Below are positions 53,406 to 62,475 of a stretch of DNA of 64,000 bases, piece by piece. Under the pieces are notes generated by a model. It was not told the DNA's origin. It did no database searches and worked only from the letters and a program-made list of their open reading frames with translations. The stretch comes from Planctomycetota bacterium (GTDB taxonomy: Bacteria; Planctomycetota; UBA1135; UBA2386): NCBI GenBank assembly GCA_016716265.1, contig JADJWQ010000001.1:1736001-1800000 (forward strand). The letters are read 5' to 3'. Position numbers and translations under genes: made by a program. Positions within the stretch are counted from its first letter, which is position 1. Each line of letters starts with the position of its first letter.

Positions 53406-55247
53406 ATGCTCACGACCCGAGGTCTCCACGGGCGGCCCGCAAGAACCGTCATCACGTCTGTCTGTCTGACCCTGCTCTCCGCCGGAGCCGGCCTGCCCGG
53501 CGCGATCACCGCACAGGCACCGCGCCTTCTGCTCGACGCGCTACCCGGTGCCGCAGGCTCGATGACCGCGACGAGCTTCGCGATCGCGCCGAGCCCGCGC
53601 GCCGGCGAGGTCTACCTCGCCCTCGACGACGGGGTCCACGGCGCCGAGCTGTGGCGCTCCGATGGCACGCTCGGCGGCACGTCGCTCGTCGTCGACCTGA
53701 CGCCCGGGCCCGCCGGCACGACATTCTGGATGAACGCGCAGGTCGACGGGCTGTGGCTGCTCGTGCAGCGACCGACCGGCCCCGAGCTGTGGCGCTCCGA
53801 CGGCACCGCCACCGGGACCGCGCGGGTGCTCGACGCGGCCGGCCTGGGCGCGACGACGCTGTCGATGCCGCAGCTGCACTTCGCCGACGGCAGCTTCGTG
53901 CTGGAGATCGACGGTGAGCTCGCGCGCTCCGACGGCACCGCCGCCGGCACCCGCAGGCTCGGCGTGCCCGCCGGCTTCGCCTACGACGCGGGCGGTGGCG
54001 CGCTGTGGGTGCTCGAAGGCGGCCTGCGCGAGGTGTGGTTCAGCGACGGCAGGAGCGCGAATGGGCAGCTCGTCGCGACCGGCGTCGGCAGCGTCGCGGC
54101 CGCGTTCGGTGGGCTCGCGATCGGCAGCTCGACGCCGGCCGGCGGCACGACGCTGACCGTGCTCGGCGTGACGCCGGCGCCGCAGGCGACGCTCCCCGAG
54201 CCGGTGCTGTTCTGGAAGCGTGGTGACGCGATCCTCGCGTTCGGCACCACGCGGCTGTGGAGCTGGAACGGCATTGCAGCGCCGGTGTTGCTCGGCACGT
54301 TCGCAGCCGTGCAGGATCCGATCGGGGCGCCGTTCTTCGCGTTCGCGCAGGACGACCGATCGACGCTGTTCTTCCCCGACGACGGCGTGCACGGACACGA
54401 GCCGTGGTGGACGGACGGCACGCCGGCCGGCACGAGGCTGCTCGCGGATCTGACGCCGGGCCCCGCATCGACCGTCGCATCGCCGGGATTCACGGTCGAA
54501 GGCCATGTCGTGTTCTGGGCCTTCCAGCCGAGCACCGGCAACGAGCCGTGGACGACCGACGGCACACCGGTGGGCACGACGCTGCTCGGCGACCTCGAGC
54601 CAGGACCGGACAGCTCGTTCGTCGACACGTTCAGCGGCGCCGGCGGCATCGGCTTCCGCCGCGTGGTGCTGCCGATCACGACCTCGGCGGCCGGCAACGA
54701 GCCATGGGTGTCGGACGGCACCCCCGCCGGCACGCGTCTGCTCGGCGACGTGAATCCGGGCCCGGCATCCTCCGGCCAGCCGTACGCGTACTGGACCTGG
54801 CACGCGGGCACGACGCTGATCGTCGCGCTCGACGACGGCTCGCACGGCTTCGAGCCGTTCGCGATCGACTTCGCGGCCGCGTCCGCGCCGCTGCTCGGCG
54901 GCTGCAGTGGCGAAGCGCGCTACCTGGCGCACGATCCGGTGCTCGGCACGCCTTGGCGCCTGGAGGCGTCGCACGTCGCGATCGCCGGTGCGGCACTCGT
55001 CGCCGCCCCGGCCGCGGGCCCCTCGCTCGTCGGTCCGACGTGCTCCGTGCAGCTCGATCTCGCGACGAGCGTCCTCCTCGCGACGATCGTCCCGACCGCG
55101 AACGGCGAGTGGACCGGCACCTATCCGCTGCCGAGCGCCGCCGGCCTCGTCGGCCTGCGGCTGGTCACCCAGGCCGCGTTCCTCGACCCCACCGCACCGC
55201 TCGGCGTCACGATCGGGCATGCCTGGTTCGCGACGCTCGGGCTGTGA
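53406..55247 (+). CDS. Secreted ELWxSDGTxxGT-repeat protein with shared C-terminal module
   Basis: The 613-residue protein has a signal peptide (cleavage near GAITAQAP) and a propeller-like body built on repeats of the form E-L/P-W-x-S/T-D-G-T-x-x-G-T: ELWRSDGTLGGTS, ELWRSDGTATGTA, ELARSDGTAAGTR, EPWWTDGTPAGTR, EPWTTDGTPVGTT and EPWVSDGTPAGTR. Each is followed by D-L/V-x-P-G-P. This motif is known from large secreted proteins in Planctomycetes and Myxococcota, of unknown function. The last 120 residues (from LLGGCSGEARYLAHDPVLG) resemble the C-terminal module of other proteins here. Confidence 0.86.
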   Translation: MLTTRGLHGRPARTVITSVCLTLLSAGAGLPGAITAQAPRLLLDALPGAAGSMTATSFAIAPSPRAGEVYLALDDGVHGAELWRSDGTLGGTSLVVDLTPGPAGTTFWMNAQVDGLWLLVQRPTGPELWRSDGTATGTARVLDAAGLGATTLSMPQLHFADGSFVLEIDGELARSDGTAAGTRRLGVPAGFAYDAGGGALWVLEGGLREVWFSDGRSANGQLVATGVGSVAAAFGGLAIGSSTPAGGTTLTVLGVTPAPQATLPEPVLFWKRGDAILAFGTTRLWSWNGIAAPVLLGTFAAVQDPIGAPFFAFAQDDRSTLFFPDDGVHGHEPWWTDGTPAGTRLLADLTPGPASTVASPGFTVEGHVVFWAFQPSTGNEPWTTDGTPVGTTLLGDLEPGPDSSFVDTFSGAGGIGFRRVVLPITTSAAGNEPWVSDGTPAGTRLLGDVNPGPASSGQPYAYWTWHAGTTLIVALDDGSHGFEPFAIDFAAASAPLLGGCSGEARYLAHDPVLGTPWRLEASHVAIAGAALVAAPAAGPSLVGPTCSVQLDLATSVLLATIVPTANGEWTGTYPLPSAAGLVGLRLVTQAAFLDPTAPLGVTIGHAWFATLGL

Positions 55248-55763
55248 GCCCGGCTGCACGCGATACGCAGAGCCCGACGTGAAGACCGTCGGGACGACCG
55301 CCGTTCGGGCCACGGAAGCGTCGGGTCGCAATGGCGAGTCTCCCATGTCGTCGGCAGTCTACGAACCTGCGGCCGGAGCGCTGACCACCGGGTGCGGCTC
55401 GCGCGGAGAAACGCGCGCTCAGTGACTACACGTACCACGCGAGCGCAATGGGATGCCGGTCCTCGGAATCCCGGTCCTGGTGACAATACCTAGCGCATCG
55501 GCGTACCGAGCCGACAACCCTCGGAACGCGACGCTCGCGCGCGGACGCTGACCGAGGCAGAGTTCCCCGCACAACTTGATCGTCGACCGCCGATCGGGCG
55601 GACATCCGGGATACGATTTCGCAGGTAGCGGACCGACGCGAGCTGTTGGCACGCTCTCCTCGGCGTGCGTGGGTGCTGCTCGGTACCCATCCGGACGACT
55701 GCTCGGACTTCGTCGAACAACGCGGTCGCGCAGCCCCTCGAACCCCCCTTTCTCCCGGAGACC
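55248..55763. other. Intergenic region upstream of the PKD protein
   Basis: About 516 bp, less GC-rich than the flanking genes in its second half. No ORF on either strand looks coding. CGGTCCT occurs twice within 25 bp (near 55458 and 55472). GGAG lies 3 nt before ATG 55764. No promoter could be assigned with confidence; a long regulated leader is possible. Confidence 0.5.
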
Positions 55764-57911
55764 ATGAAGACTCTTTCGCTCTCTGCCGCAGCCGCGGCAC
55801 TCCTCGCATCGGCCGCGCTGGGCCAGGTGACGATTCCCCCACACGCCTCCGTCTACAACGGCTTCAGTCGCGGCTTCAACTTCGTCGCGAACACCAACTT
55901 CCTCATCAACCAGCTCGACCTGCCCCTCGATGCCTTCCAGGCTGGCGACACCGCGAGCTACATGGTGCGCATCAACGGCATCGAGGTGCTGCGCAGCGTC
56001 GGCAATGCCGGAGCGATCAGCACGTCACTGCTCGTCTTCCCCGGCGACGTGGTCGACGTGATCGGCAACTGGTCACCTGCGGCGACGACCAACTTCACCG
56101 CGCACAACTCGTACGGCAACGGCGCGCCCTATGCGACGACGATCCTCGGCGTCGCCCACACGCTGAATCGCACCGGTTGGCAATGGGACATCGGCGATCC
56201 CTCGTATATGTCCGGTGGCTATCTGGCCCCGGGCTCGGGGCAGCTCGGCCGCGTGTTCATGTACGCCGTGCCGCAGACCGGCCTGTTCCCGTCGTTCACG
56301 GCCGACGTGCTGGTCGGCCCGTCGCCGCTGACGGTGAACTTCACCGACACGACCTACACGTCGGATCCGGGCGGTGTCACGTCCTGGGCGTGGGACGTCG
56401 ACAATGACGGAACCACCGACTACACCACGCAGAACTGCACTCATACGTACAACACGGGTGGCAAGTTCAGCGTCAAGCTGACCGTCACCGACGTGATGCA
56501 CGGCACGCAGTTCCTCACCAAGATCGACTACATCGTGGTCGATCCGATCACCGCCGACTTCACCGCATCGCCGACGCTCGGCACGGCGCCCCTGACGGTG
56601 TCGTTCACCGACACCTCGTCGGGGAATCCGATCGCGTGGCAATGGGACTTCGACAACGACGGCACTCCCGACTCGTTCGTGCAGAACCCGTCCCACACCT
56701 ACACGACCGCCGGCCGGTACAGCGTCGCGCTGTCGGTGACGAACGGTGCGAACCAGGACTCGATCGTCAAGACCGACCTGATCACCGTCGTCGGGGCCAC
56801 GAACAACACTGCCAGCGCCGGGATCCTGGAGTTCCAGTTCAACGAGCCGCGCGGCGTCACCGTGAACAACACCGCGAGCACGACGCTCGCACCGGCCACC
56901 GCGGTGGTCGGGCAGGGCAATGGCACCCCGGCCGCGAGCCCGTGGCAGGCCGATCCGGGTCGCCCGTTGTTCCAGGGCAACGAGCCGGGCTTCGGCTGCC
57001 TCAATGCTGACAACACGTCGCCGTACGAGGGTGTCATCGACACCGGATGGCCGATCGACATCGTCGGCTCGCACACGGTGATGTTCTGGTCGAACCTGGT
57101 GAACACGCTCAGCACGTGCTATCCGTTCGGTTCCGGGAGCGGCGGTTCGGCGCGCTGCTACTGGACGTCGTCGGTCGTCGGGTTCCAGCTCCGCGACTGG
57201 GGCACCCTCACGGGCTCGGCGAACTACGTGACCTCGGGCACCAACCCGTCGACCGTCACCGGCTGGAACCACTGGGCCGTCGTCATCGACGACACCGCGG
57301 GCACCGCGCAGTGGTACCTGAACGGCGTCGCCGACGGCTCGCCGACCCTGTTCACGCCGGGCACGTTCACGTTCACCGGCGGCAACTTCAAGATCGGCAG
57401 CTACAGCACGCTGACGACGAGCGGCTACACGCGCTACGCGCAGATGGACGACTTCCGCCTCTACGGCAGCGCGCTGACGCCGGCCGAGATCATGACGGCG
57501 ATGGGCAGCGAGCACCCGACCACCGGCACCTTCGGTGACGGCTGCTCGGGACCGGTGACCACGCCCACGATCGGCGCCAGCGGCGGCGCCCCCGCCATCG
57601 GCAACGCGGCGTTCACGATCGAGCTCCGCGGCATGGAGGCCGGCGTGCCGCAGGCTCTCAACATCGCGGCGTTCGTCGTCGGTGGTGGCCTGCTGCCGTT
57701 CGACCTCGGCAGCGTGCTGCCGACCTTCACCGGCTGCTTCGCCGAGCTGTTCCCGGACGTCAGCGTGGGCCTCGCCGGCACCGCCTCGGCGTCGGTGCCG
57801 GTGGCGATCCCGGCGATCCCGGCGCTCGCCGGCGCGCACGCCTACGCGCAGGCGATCGTGCTCGGCTCGGTCGGCGCGGTCAGCCCCGCGCTCGACATCA
57901 ACATCCAGTGA
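55764..57911 (+). CDS. Secreted protein with two PKD domains, LamG domain and shared C-terminal module
   Basis: The 715-residue protein has a signal peptide (LSAAAAALLASAALGQ) and an N-terminal domain of about 170 residues (FNFVANTNFLINQLDLPLD to LGRVFMYAVPQTG). Two PKD domains follow with the usual DVDNDGTTDYTTQNCTHTYN and DFDNDGTPDSFVQNPSHTYT ends, preceded by PLTVNFTDTT and PLTVSFTDTS. Then come a LamG/concanavalin domain (about 385-580; NHWAVVIDDTAGTAQWYLNG, AQMDDFRLYGSALTPAEIM) and the C-terminal module from GDGCSGPVT to LDINIQ. It probably binds polysaccharide or the cell surface. The DxDNDG loops may bind calcium. Confidence 0.9.
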   Translation: MKTLSLSAAAAALLASAALGQVTIPPHASVYNGFSRGFNFVANTNFLINQLDLPLDAFQAGDTASYMVRINGIEVLRSVGNAGAISTSLLVFPGDVVDVIGNWSPAATTNFTAHNSYGNGAPYATTILGVAHTLNRTGWQWDIGDPSYMSGGYLAPGSGQLGRVFMYAVPQTGLFPSFTADVLVGPSPLTVNFTDTTYTSDPGGVTSWAWDVDNDGTTDYTTQNCTHTYNTGGKFSVKLTVTDVMHGTQFLTKIDYIVVDPITADFTASPTLGTAPLTVSFTDTSSGNPIAWQWDFDNDGTPDSFVQNPSHTYTTAGRYSVALSVTNGANQDSIVKTDLITVVGATNNTASAGILEFQFNEPRGVTVNNTASTTLAPATAVVGQGNGTPAASPWQADPGRPLFQGNEPGFGCLNADNTSPYEGVIDTGWPIDIVGSHTVMFWSNLVNTLSTCYPFGSGSGGSARCYWTSSVVGFQLRDWGTLTGSANYVTSGTNPSTVTGWNHWAVVIDDTAGTAQWYLNGVADGSPTLFTPGTFTFTGGNFKIGSYSTLTTSGYTRYAQMDDFRLYGSALTPAEIMTAMGSEHPTTGTFGDGCSGPVTTPTIGASGGAPAIGNAAFTIELRGMEAGVPQALNIAAFVVGGGLLPFDLGSVLPTFTGCFAELFPDVSVGLAGTASASVPVAIPAIPALAGAHAYAQAIVLGSVGAVSPALDINIQ

Positions 57912-57919
57912 TGTCTCGA

Positions 57920-57953
57920 GCCCTCGGTCGGAGCGAGCGCGCCGACCGAGGGC
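57920..57953. terminator. Bidirectional terminator
   Basis: GCCCTCGGTCGG at 57920-57931 pairs perfectly with CCGACCGAGGGC at 57942-57953 around a 10-nt loop, 8 nt after the stop of the PKD gene and between convergent genes. Confidence 0.75.
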
Positions 57954-58014
57954 GCCGGGTGCGCACCGGGTGGAGGCCCGCCCCCCGCTCGGTCCGGGCG
58001 GCACCTCGGCGCGC

Positions 58015-58860
58015 CTACTTGACCACCGGCCGGTCCGCCGCCGCCGCGTGGTAGGGCAACGGACGACCGAGCCGCTCGGCGATCGCGCGGAGGTGGTGGT
58101 CGACGCCGATCTCCTGGCCGGGCACGAAGCCCGGGACGGTGATCACGTGGGCGAGCACCCCGCCGACCGCACGGTGCATGTCGCCGCGGCCGACGCAGAC
58201 GAGGTCGCCCACCGCGACGGTCGTCTCGGTGAGCAGCCCATCGAGCTCGTCGGGCTCGACGTCGTCGGGACGCTCGATGCGGTGCACGCGGTCGCTCGTC
58301 CACAGCACGGCACCCGGCGCGACGTCCTGCACGAGGTAGAGCTCGTCGAAGCCGCCGTCGGTCGGATGGTAGTGCGAGAACGAGTCGACCATCCGCACAC
58401 GGTGCGCATTGAGCCCATCGAAGCGGTACGGGCCATTGTCGCGGAGCCAGGTGAGCACCACACGGCGGTAGGCGTCCGCGGCGGTCGCACAACCACCCGG
58501 GGTGTCGGTCAGCAGCGGGTCGTCGTCGGGGCGCAGGAACCCGGGCACGTCGTCGCCGAGCGGCACCGGCACGGCGAACACCAGCAGGTCGAGCGGCGCC
58601 GCGCTGGCGAGCGCCTCGCCGGGACGCAGCGCGACGACGTCGCCGACGCGCAGTGCGCTGCGCTGCGCGCCGACCGTCGCATCCGGCGTGCCGCCGCCGT
58701 GCACGAACGCGATCCGCACCGGGGCCGTGGCCGCCGCGAGGGCGGTCGTAGCGGGGTGCCACGCCAGGCGGTAGCCGGGATTGCGCGCCTCGAAGTCGGT
58801 GCGCAGCGCGGCGAAGCCGGACGGATCGCCGCCGGGACGACCCAGGTGCGCGATCAACAT
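58015..58860 (-). CDS. Cupin-like protein of unknown substrate
   Basis: The 281-residue cytoplasmic protein has a double-stranded beta-helix look. FSHYHPTDGGFDELYLVQDV carries the H-x-H-x(n)-E spacing of a cupin metal site (HYH followed by E), and a later His in DMHRAVGGVLAHVITVPGF could complete it. FVPGQEIGVDHHLRAIAERLG closes the protein. The N-terminal half (1-110) has a weaker cupin-like repeat. I cannot name the substrate; sugar isomerases and dioxygenases share this fold. GGGGGA lies upstream of ATG 58860. It is divergent from the Nramp-like gene. Confidence 0.7.
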   Translation of the reverse strand: MLIAHLGRPGGDPSGFAALRTDFEARNPGYRLAWHPATTALAAATAPVRIAFVHGGGTPDATVGAQRSALRVGDVVALRPGEALASAAPLDLLVFAVPVPLGDDVPGFLRPDDDPLLTDTPGGCATAADAYRRVVLTWLRDNGPYRFDGLNAHRVRMVDSFSHYHPTDGGFDELYLVQDVAPGAVLWTSDRVHRIERPDDVEPDELDGLLTETTVAVGDLVCVGRGDMHRAVGGVLAHVITVPGFVPGQEIGVDHHLRAIAERLGRPLPYHAAAADRPVVK

Positions 58861-59029
58861 CGCGATCCCCCGGCAGGTGGGCTCGGTGCTGCGGCTCGAC
58901 TTGCGGGTTCCGGCATGTTCGTCCTCGACCGCGCGACCCGCGGCTCCGAGGATTGCAGAGCCGCGGCGGCCCGCCGTCAACCGGACGCCCGCCCGACCTC
59001 CGCTCGTCCGCTGCCTCGCTCCCCGACCG

Positions 59030-60712
59030 ATGACCGACCGACGCGACGACGACATCGCGCGTATCCGCGCCGCGCGCGCCAAAGGCCCGCTCGCGACCTT
59101 CGCGGCCTGCGTCAGGCTGAGCGGCCCGGGCTGGCTGCAGTCGGCGATCACGCTGGGCGGTGGCTCGCTCGCGTCGAGCCTCTACCTGGGCGTGCTGGCC
59201 GGCATGTCGATGCTGTGGCTGCAGCCGTTCGCGATGCTGCTCGGGATCGTGATGCTCAGCGCGATCGCCTACGTCGTGCTGTCGACCGGCGAGCGGCCAT
59301 TCGGCGCCATCAACCGGCACGTCAGTCCGGTGCTCGGCTGGAGCTGGGCGATCGCCACGCTGCTCGCGAACATCGTGTGGTCGCTCCCGCAGTTCTCGCT
59401 GGCGAGCGGTGTGTTGCAGCAGAACCTGTTCCCCGGACTGCTCGGCAGCACCGGCGCGCTCGGCGACACCGGTGGCAAGCTGGCGATCGTCGGCGTGCTG
59501 CTGGTACTCGCGGTGGCCGTGACGTGGAGCTACGACCGCGGCGCGCGCGGCGTGCTGATCTACGAGCGCACGCTGAAGGTGCTGGTCGGCCTGATCGTCG
59601 TGTGCTTCGCCGGCGTCGTCGTGCGGCTCGCGCTGGCGTCCGACGTCGATCTCGGCGCCATTGCAGGGGGCTTCGTGCCCGACGTGCGACAGCTCAGCGA
59701 GCCGGCCGCGACGTTCGCGCCGTGGCTCGGGCAGCTCGGCGACGGTGCGCGGCGGTTCTGGTCGGACCTGATCGTGCAGGAGCAACGCGACGTGATGATC
59801 TCGGCCGCGGCGACCGCGGTCGGCATCAACATGACCTTCCTGCTGCCGTACTCACTTCTGAAGCGGGGCTGGAATCGTGAGTTCCGTGGCCTCGCGCACG
59901 TCGATCTCGCCATCGGCATGCTGATCCCGTTCCTGCTCGCGACGAGCTGCGTCGTGATCGCCGCTGCGAGCCGCTTCCACACCGAGCCGGTGCCGGGGCT
60001 CGTCGCCGAGGCCCGCAGCGCCGCGGGTTCGGCGACGCCGGCGGCCCGGCTGGTCGGGGAGTTCGACCGCCTGTGTGACCGGCGGCTCGCCGACGAGCTC
60101 GGTGCGGAACGGTTCGCGGCGATCGATGCCACGACGCGCAGCGAGCTGCGTGACGCATTGCCGCGAGCCGACCGCGAGATCGCCGCGATGTTGGTGCATC
60201 GCGACGCCTTCGACCTGGCGCGCGCGCTCGAGCCGTTCACCGGCAGCCTGTTCGCCAACGTGCTGTTCGGTATCGGCGTGCTCGGCATGGCGTTGTCGAC
60301 GATCACGCTGCTGATGCTGATCTCGGGTTTCGTGATCTGCGAGATGCTCGGCCTGCCGGCGCGCGGCTGGCCGCACCGGCTCGGATGCCTCGCCGGCGGC
60401 CTCGGCGCGCTCGGGCCGTTCGTCTGGAGCGGCGCGCGGTTCTACCTGGCGGTGCCGACCTCGGTGTTCGGCATGGCGCTGCTGCCGATCGCCTACTGGA
60501 CGTTCTTCCTGATGATGAACAGCCGCCGGCTGCTCGGCGACGACCTGCCGCGCGGCAGCGCACGCGTCGCGTGGAACTCGCTGATGCTCGCCGCCGCGGG
60601 CGCCGCGACGCTCGCGAGCGTCTACAGCATCCGGTCGCTCGCCGGCTGGCCTGGCGTCGGCGGACTGGGCGCACTCGTCGCGCTCGCGCTCGTCGTCCGA
60701 CCCCGGCGCTGA
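59030..60712 (+). CDS. Nramp-related membrane transporter
   Basis: The 560-residue protein has about 11 membrane spans and a first-helix signature (SGPGWLQSAITLGGGSLASSL) at the position where Nramp metal transporters have GPGxLxxxxxxDPGN. The metal-binding D-P-G-N is replaced by L-G-G-G, so manganese/iron transport is doubtful. A soluble insert of about 95 residues (SRFHTEPVPGLVAEARSAAG to ARALEPFTGSLFANV) interrupts the helices. It could carry a different cation or amino acid. It converges on the lipoprotein gene with 34 bp between. Confidence 0.72.
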   Translation: MTDRRDDDIARIRAARAKGPLATFAACVRLSGPGWLQSAITLGGGSLASSLYLGVLAGMSMLWLQPFAMLLGIVMLSAIAYVVLSTGERPFGAINRHVSPVLGWSWAIATLLANIVWSLPQFSLASGVLQQNLFPGLLGSTGALGDTGGKLAIVGVLLVLAVAVTWSYDRGARGVLIYERTLKVLVGLIVVCFAGVVVRLALASDVDLGAIAGGFVPDVRQLSEPAATFAPWLGQLGDGARRFWSDLIVQEQRDVMISAAATAVGINMTFLLPYSLLKRGWNREFRGLAHVDLAIGMLIPFLLATSCVVIAAASRFHTEPVPGLVAEARSAAGSATPAARLVGEFDRLCDRRLADELGAERFAAIDATTRSELRDALPRADREIAAMLVHRDAFDLARALEPFTGSLFANVLFGIGVLGMALSTITLLMLISGFVICEMLGLPARGWPHRLGCLAGGLGALGPFVWSGARFYLAVPTSVFGMALLPIAYWTFFLMMNSRRLLGDDLPRGSARVAWNSLMLAAAGAATLASVYSIRSLAGWPGVGGLGALVALALVVRPRR

Positions 60713-60746
60713 GCGCTGGCCGACCCGAGCGCTCCGCGGCGCGACG

Positions 60747-61295
60747 TCACTCGGGCCACGCGACGTCGGCCGGCAGCTCCGGCCGCTCGACACGGAACAG
60801 CCCATCGGCGATCAGCACCGGATTGCCTTGCTCGTCGATCGTGAGCGCGCCCGTCACCTTGACGAGGTCGCAGCGCCGCGCCTCGGGGATGACCGGTGTC
60901 GCGACGGGAGAGCCGTCCGCACCACGGAACTCGACCAGCAGGCTGTGCGCGAGCCGCTCCTCCTTGGTCTCGCAGCAGTAGTCCCACGGCGTCCGGCAGC
61001 GGTCCTTCTCGCCATCCTGGCCGCAATACGGCAGTGACGCGTCCATCAGCTTCAGGATCGCGAAGCCCTTGATGACGTCGTGGACGCGGCCCTCGACGGC
61101 GACGCGGGGCGTAGCTCCGGCCCGCTTGGCCTCGTCGACACCGAGCGACGGACCGGGATCCGCGCGCAGGACGAGCGCCTGCATCGCCGCGGCGGGCGCG
61201 GGGGACGGCCGCCCGCCGCTCTCCGCGGCGGGGTCCTTCGAGCAGGATGTCAGCGCCAGTGCGCCGAGCAGGATCGGGATCGTCAGCTTCTTCAT
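60747..61295 (-). CDS. Small lipoprotein with WDYCC cysteine cluster, last gene of the ABC operon
   Basis: The 182-residue protein has a clear lipobox (LALTSC, Cys18). A proline/alanine-rich linker precedes an OB-like beta region (RVAVEGRVHDVIKGFAILKL). The cluster YCGQDGEKDRCRTPWDYCC may bind metal or form disulphides, and RRCDLVKVTGALTIDEQGNPVL follows. It lies 37 bp after the second permease on the same strand, so it probably belongs to that transporter system as a periplasmic or outer membrane component. No named family was recognised. Confidence 0.8.
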   Translation of the reverse strand: MKKLTIPILLGALALTSCSKDPAAESGGRPSPAPAAAMQALVLRADPGPSLGVDEAKRAGATPRVAVEGRVHDVIKGFAILKLMDASLPYCGQDGEKDRCRTPWDYCCETKEERLAHSLLVEFRGADGSPVATPVIPEARRCDLVKVTGALTIDEQGNPVLIADGLFRVERPELPADVAWPE

Positions 61296-61332
61296 GATTG
61301 GGGTCGCGGCGAGAACGCCGTCGGGAGAACGG

Positions 61333-62472
61333 TCAGATCCGCCCTCCGAGCGCGTCGGGTAGAGGCATCCGGACCGCACGGAGCGCGGGCGCGAGGCCGC
61401 CGAGCAGCCCCGACAGTAGCGCACCGCCGAGGCCGAGTGCGCGGCTCGCGAGGTCGGCATCGAGCTGCAGTGCGCCCATCGGGTAGCGAAGCGACCAGCC
61501 CCCGATCGCGACCGCCGCGGCCAGGCCGGCGGCGCCACCGAGAAAACCGACGAGCAGTGACTCCTGCACGAGGCCGACACCGACCGCCCAGGGCCGGTGG
61601 CCCAACGCGCGCAGCGTCGCGAGCTCGCGGATGCGGGCGAGCACCGCGGCGAACATCGTGTTCGCGCACGCGACGGCGCCGGCGACGACAGCCAGCAATG
61701 CCATCCACTGCGCGAGCGCCGCGATCGGTCGCAGGCTGACCGCGAGCGCGGCGAGCAGCTCGACTTCCGGAACCGCCGCGAGCTCGAGGTCCACTCGACG
61801 GGCTGCGAACAGGCGAACGCCCGGCAGTCCGGCCGGATCGGCGAGGCGCAGCGCCACGCAGGAGACGTCCTCGCGCCGCGTGGCGAGCATCACGTCGGTG
61901 AGCCGCCCCCACAGCTCGGCCTCGTAGATCGTGCCGGGCGCGGCGAAGTGGCCGACGACCTTGAACGTGCGACGCTCCAACGGCAGCGTCGCGCCGAGGG
62001 CCACGTCGACCGCGGTGAGACCCATCCGCGCCGCCGCCAGTGCACCGACCATGATCTCGAACGGCTCGCGCGGCTCCCGGCCCGCGGTGACGGTGACCTC
62101 GGGGTGGACCAGGTAGGCAGCGGGGGTGACGCCTCGCAACAGACCGATCCGGTCGCCATTGCGGGTCGCGATGTGGATCTCGACGGACGCGGCGCGCTGG
62201 CCGTCCTGCTCGAGCACGCCCGGCGCCGCGGCCGCCGCGACTTCGGCGTGCCCTCGCGTCAGAACCGAGCGAACGAGGTCGACCTCGTTCGCAGTGCCGA
62301 GCAGGAACACCCGGTCGGCGCGGGCCTGGCCACCGGACACGCGGTGCAGGCCGGTCGCGAACGCGGTCATCGCGATGACGAGCAGCGTCGTTGCCGCGAC
62401 GCCGAACACCGTGACCAACGAGCGGAGCGGCCGGCGCAGCAGGTTCCGCACGAGGTAGCCGAACGGCAGCAT
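61333..62472 (-). CDS. ABC transporter permease, FtsX/MacB-like (second permease)
   Basis: The 379-residue protein has the FtsX/MacB/LolCE arrangement. An N-terminal span (about 16-40: LRSLVTVFGVAATTLLVIAMTAF) is followed by a periplasmic domain of about 200 residues and three C-terminal spans (QWMALLAVVAGAVACANTMFAAVLARIRELATLRALGHRPW, then LVQESLLVGFLGGAAGLAAAVAIGG and the last). Short loops such as RIRELATLRALG contact the ATPase. It starts 3 bp after the stop of the other permease. Confidence 0.9.
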   Translation of the reverse strand: MLPFGYLVRNLLRRPLRSLVTVFGVAATTLLVIAMTAFATGLHRVSGGQARADRVFLLGTANEVDLVRSVLTRGHAEVAAAAAPGVLEQDGQRAASVEIHIATRNGDRIGLLRGVTPAAYLVHPEVTVTAGREPREPFEIMVGALAAARMGLTAVDVALGATLPLERRTFKVVGHFAAPGTIYEAELWGRLTDVMLATRREDVSCVALRLADPAGLPGVRLFAARRVDLELAAVPEVELLAALAVSLRPIAALAQWMALLAVVAGAVACANTMFAAVLARIRELATLRALGHRPWAVGVGLVQESLLVGFLGGAAGLAAAVAIGGWSLRYPMGALQLDADLASRALGLGGALLSGLLGGLAPALRAVRMPLPDALGGRI

Positions 62473-62475
62473 CGC

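Noticed and set aside
55419..55844. 141-residue minus-strand frame in the gap before the PKD gene
   Set aside because: No signal peptide, domain or ribosome-binding site; residue use is unlike real genes here, and it overlaps the PKD signal peptide.
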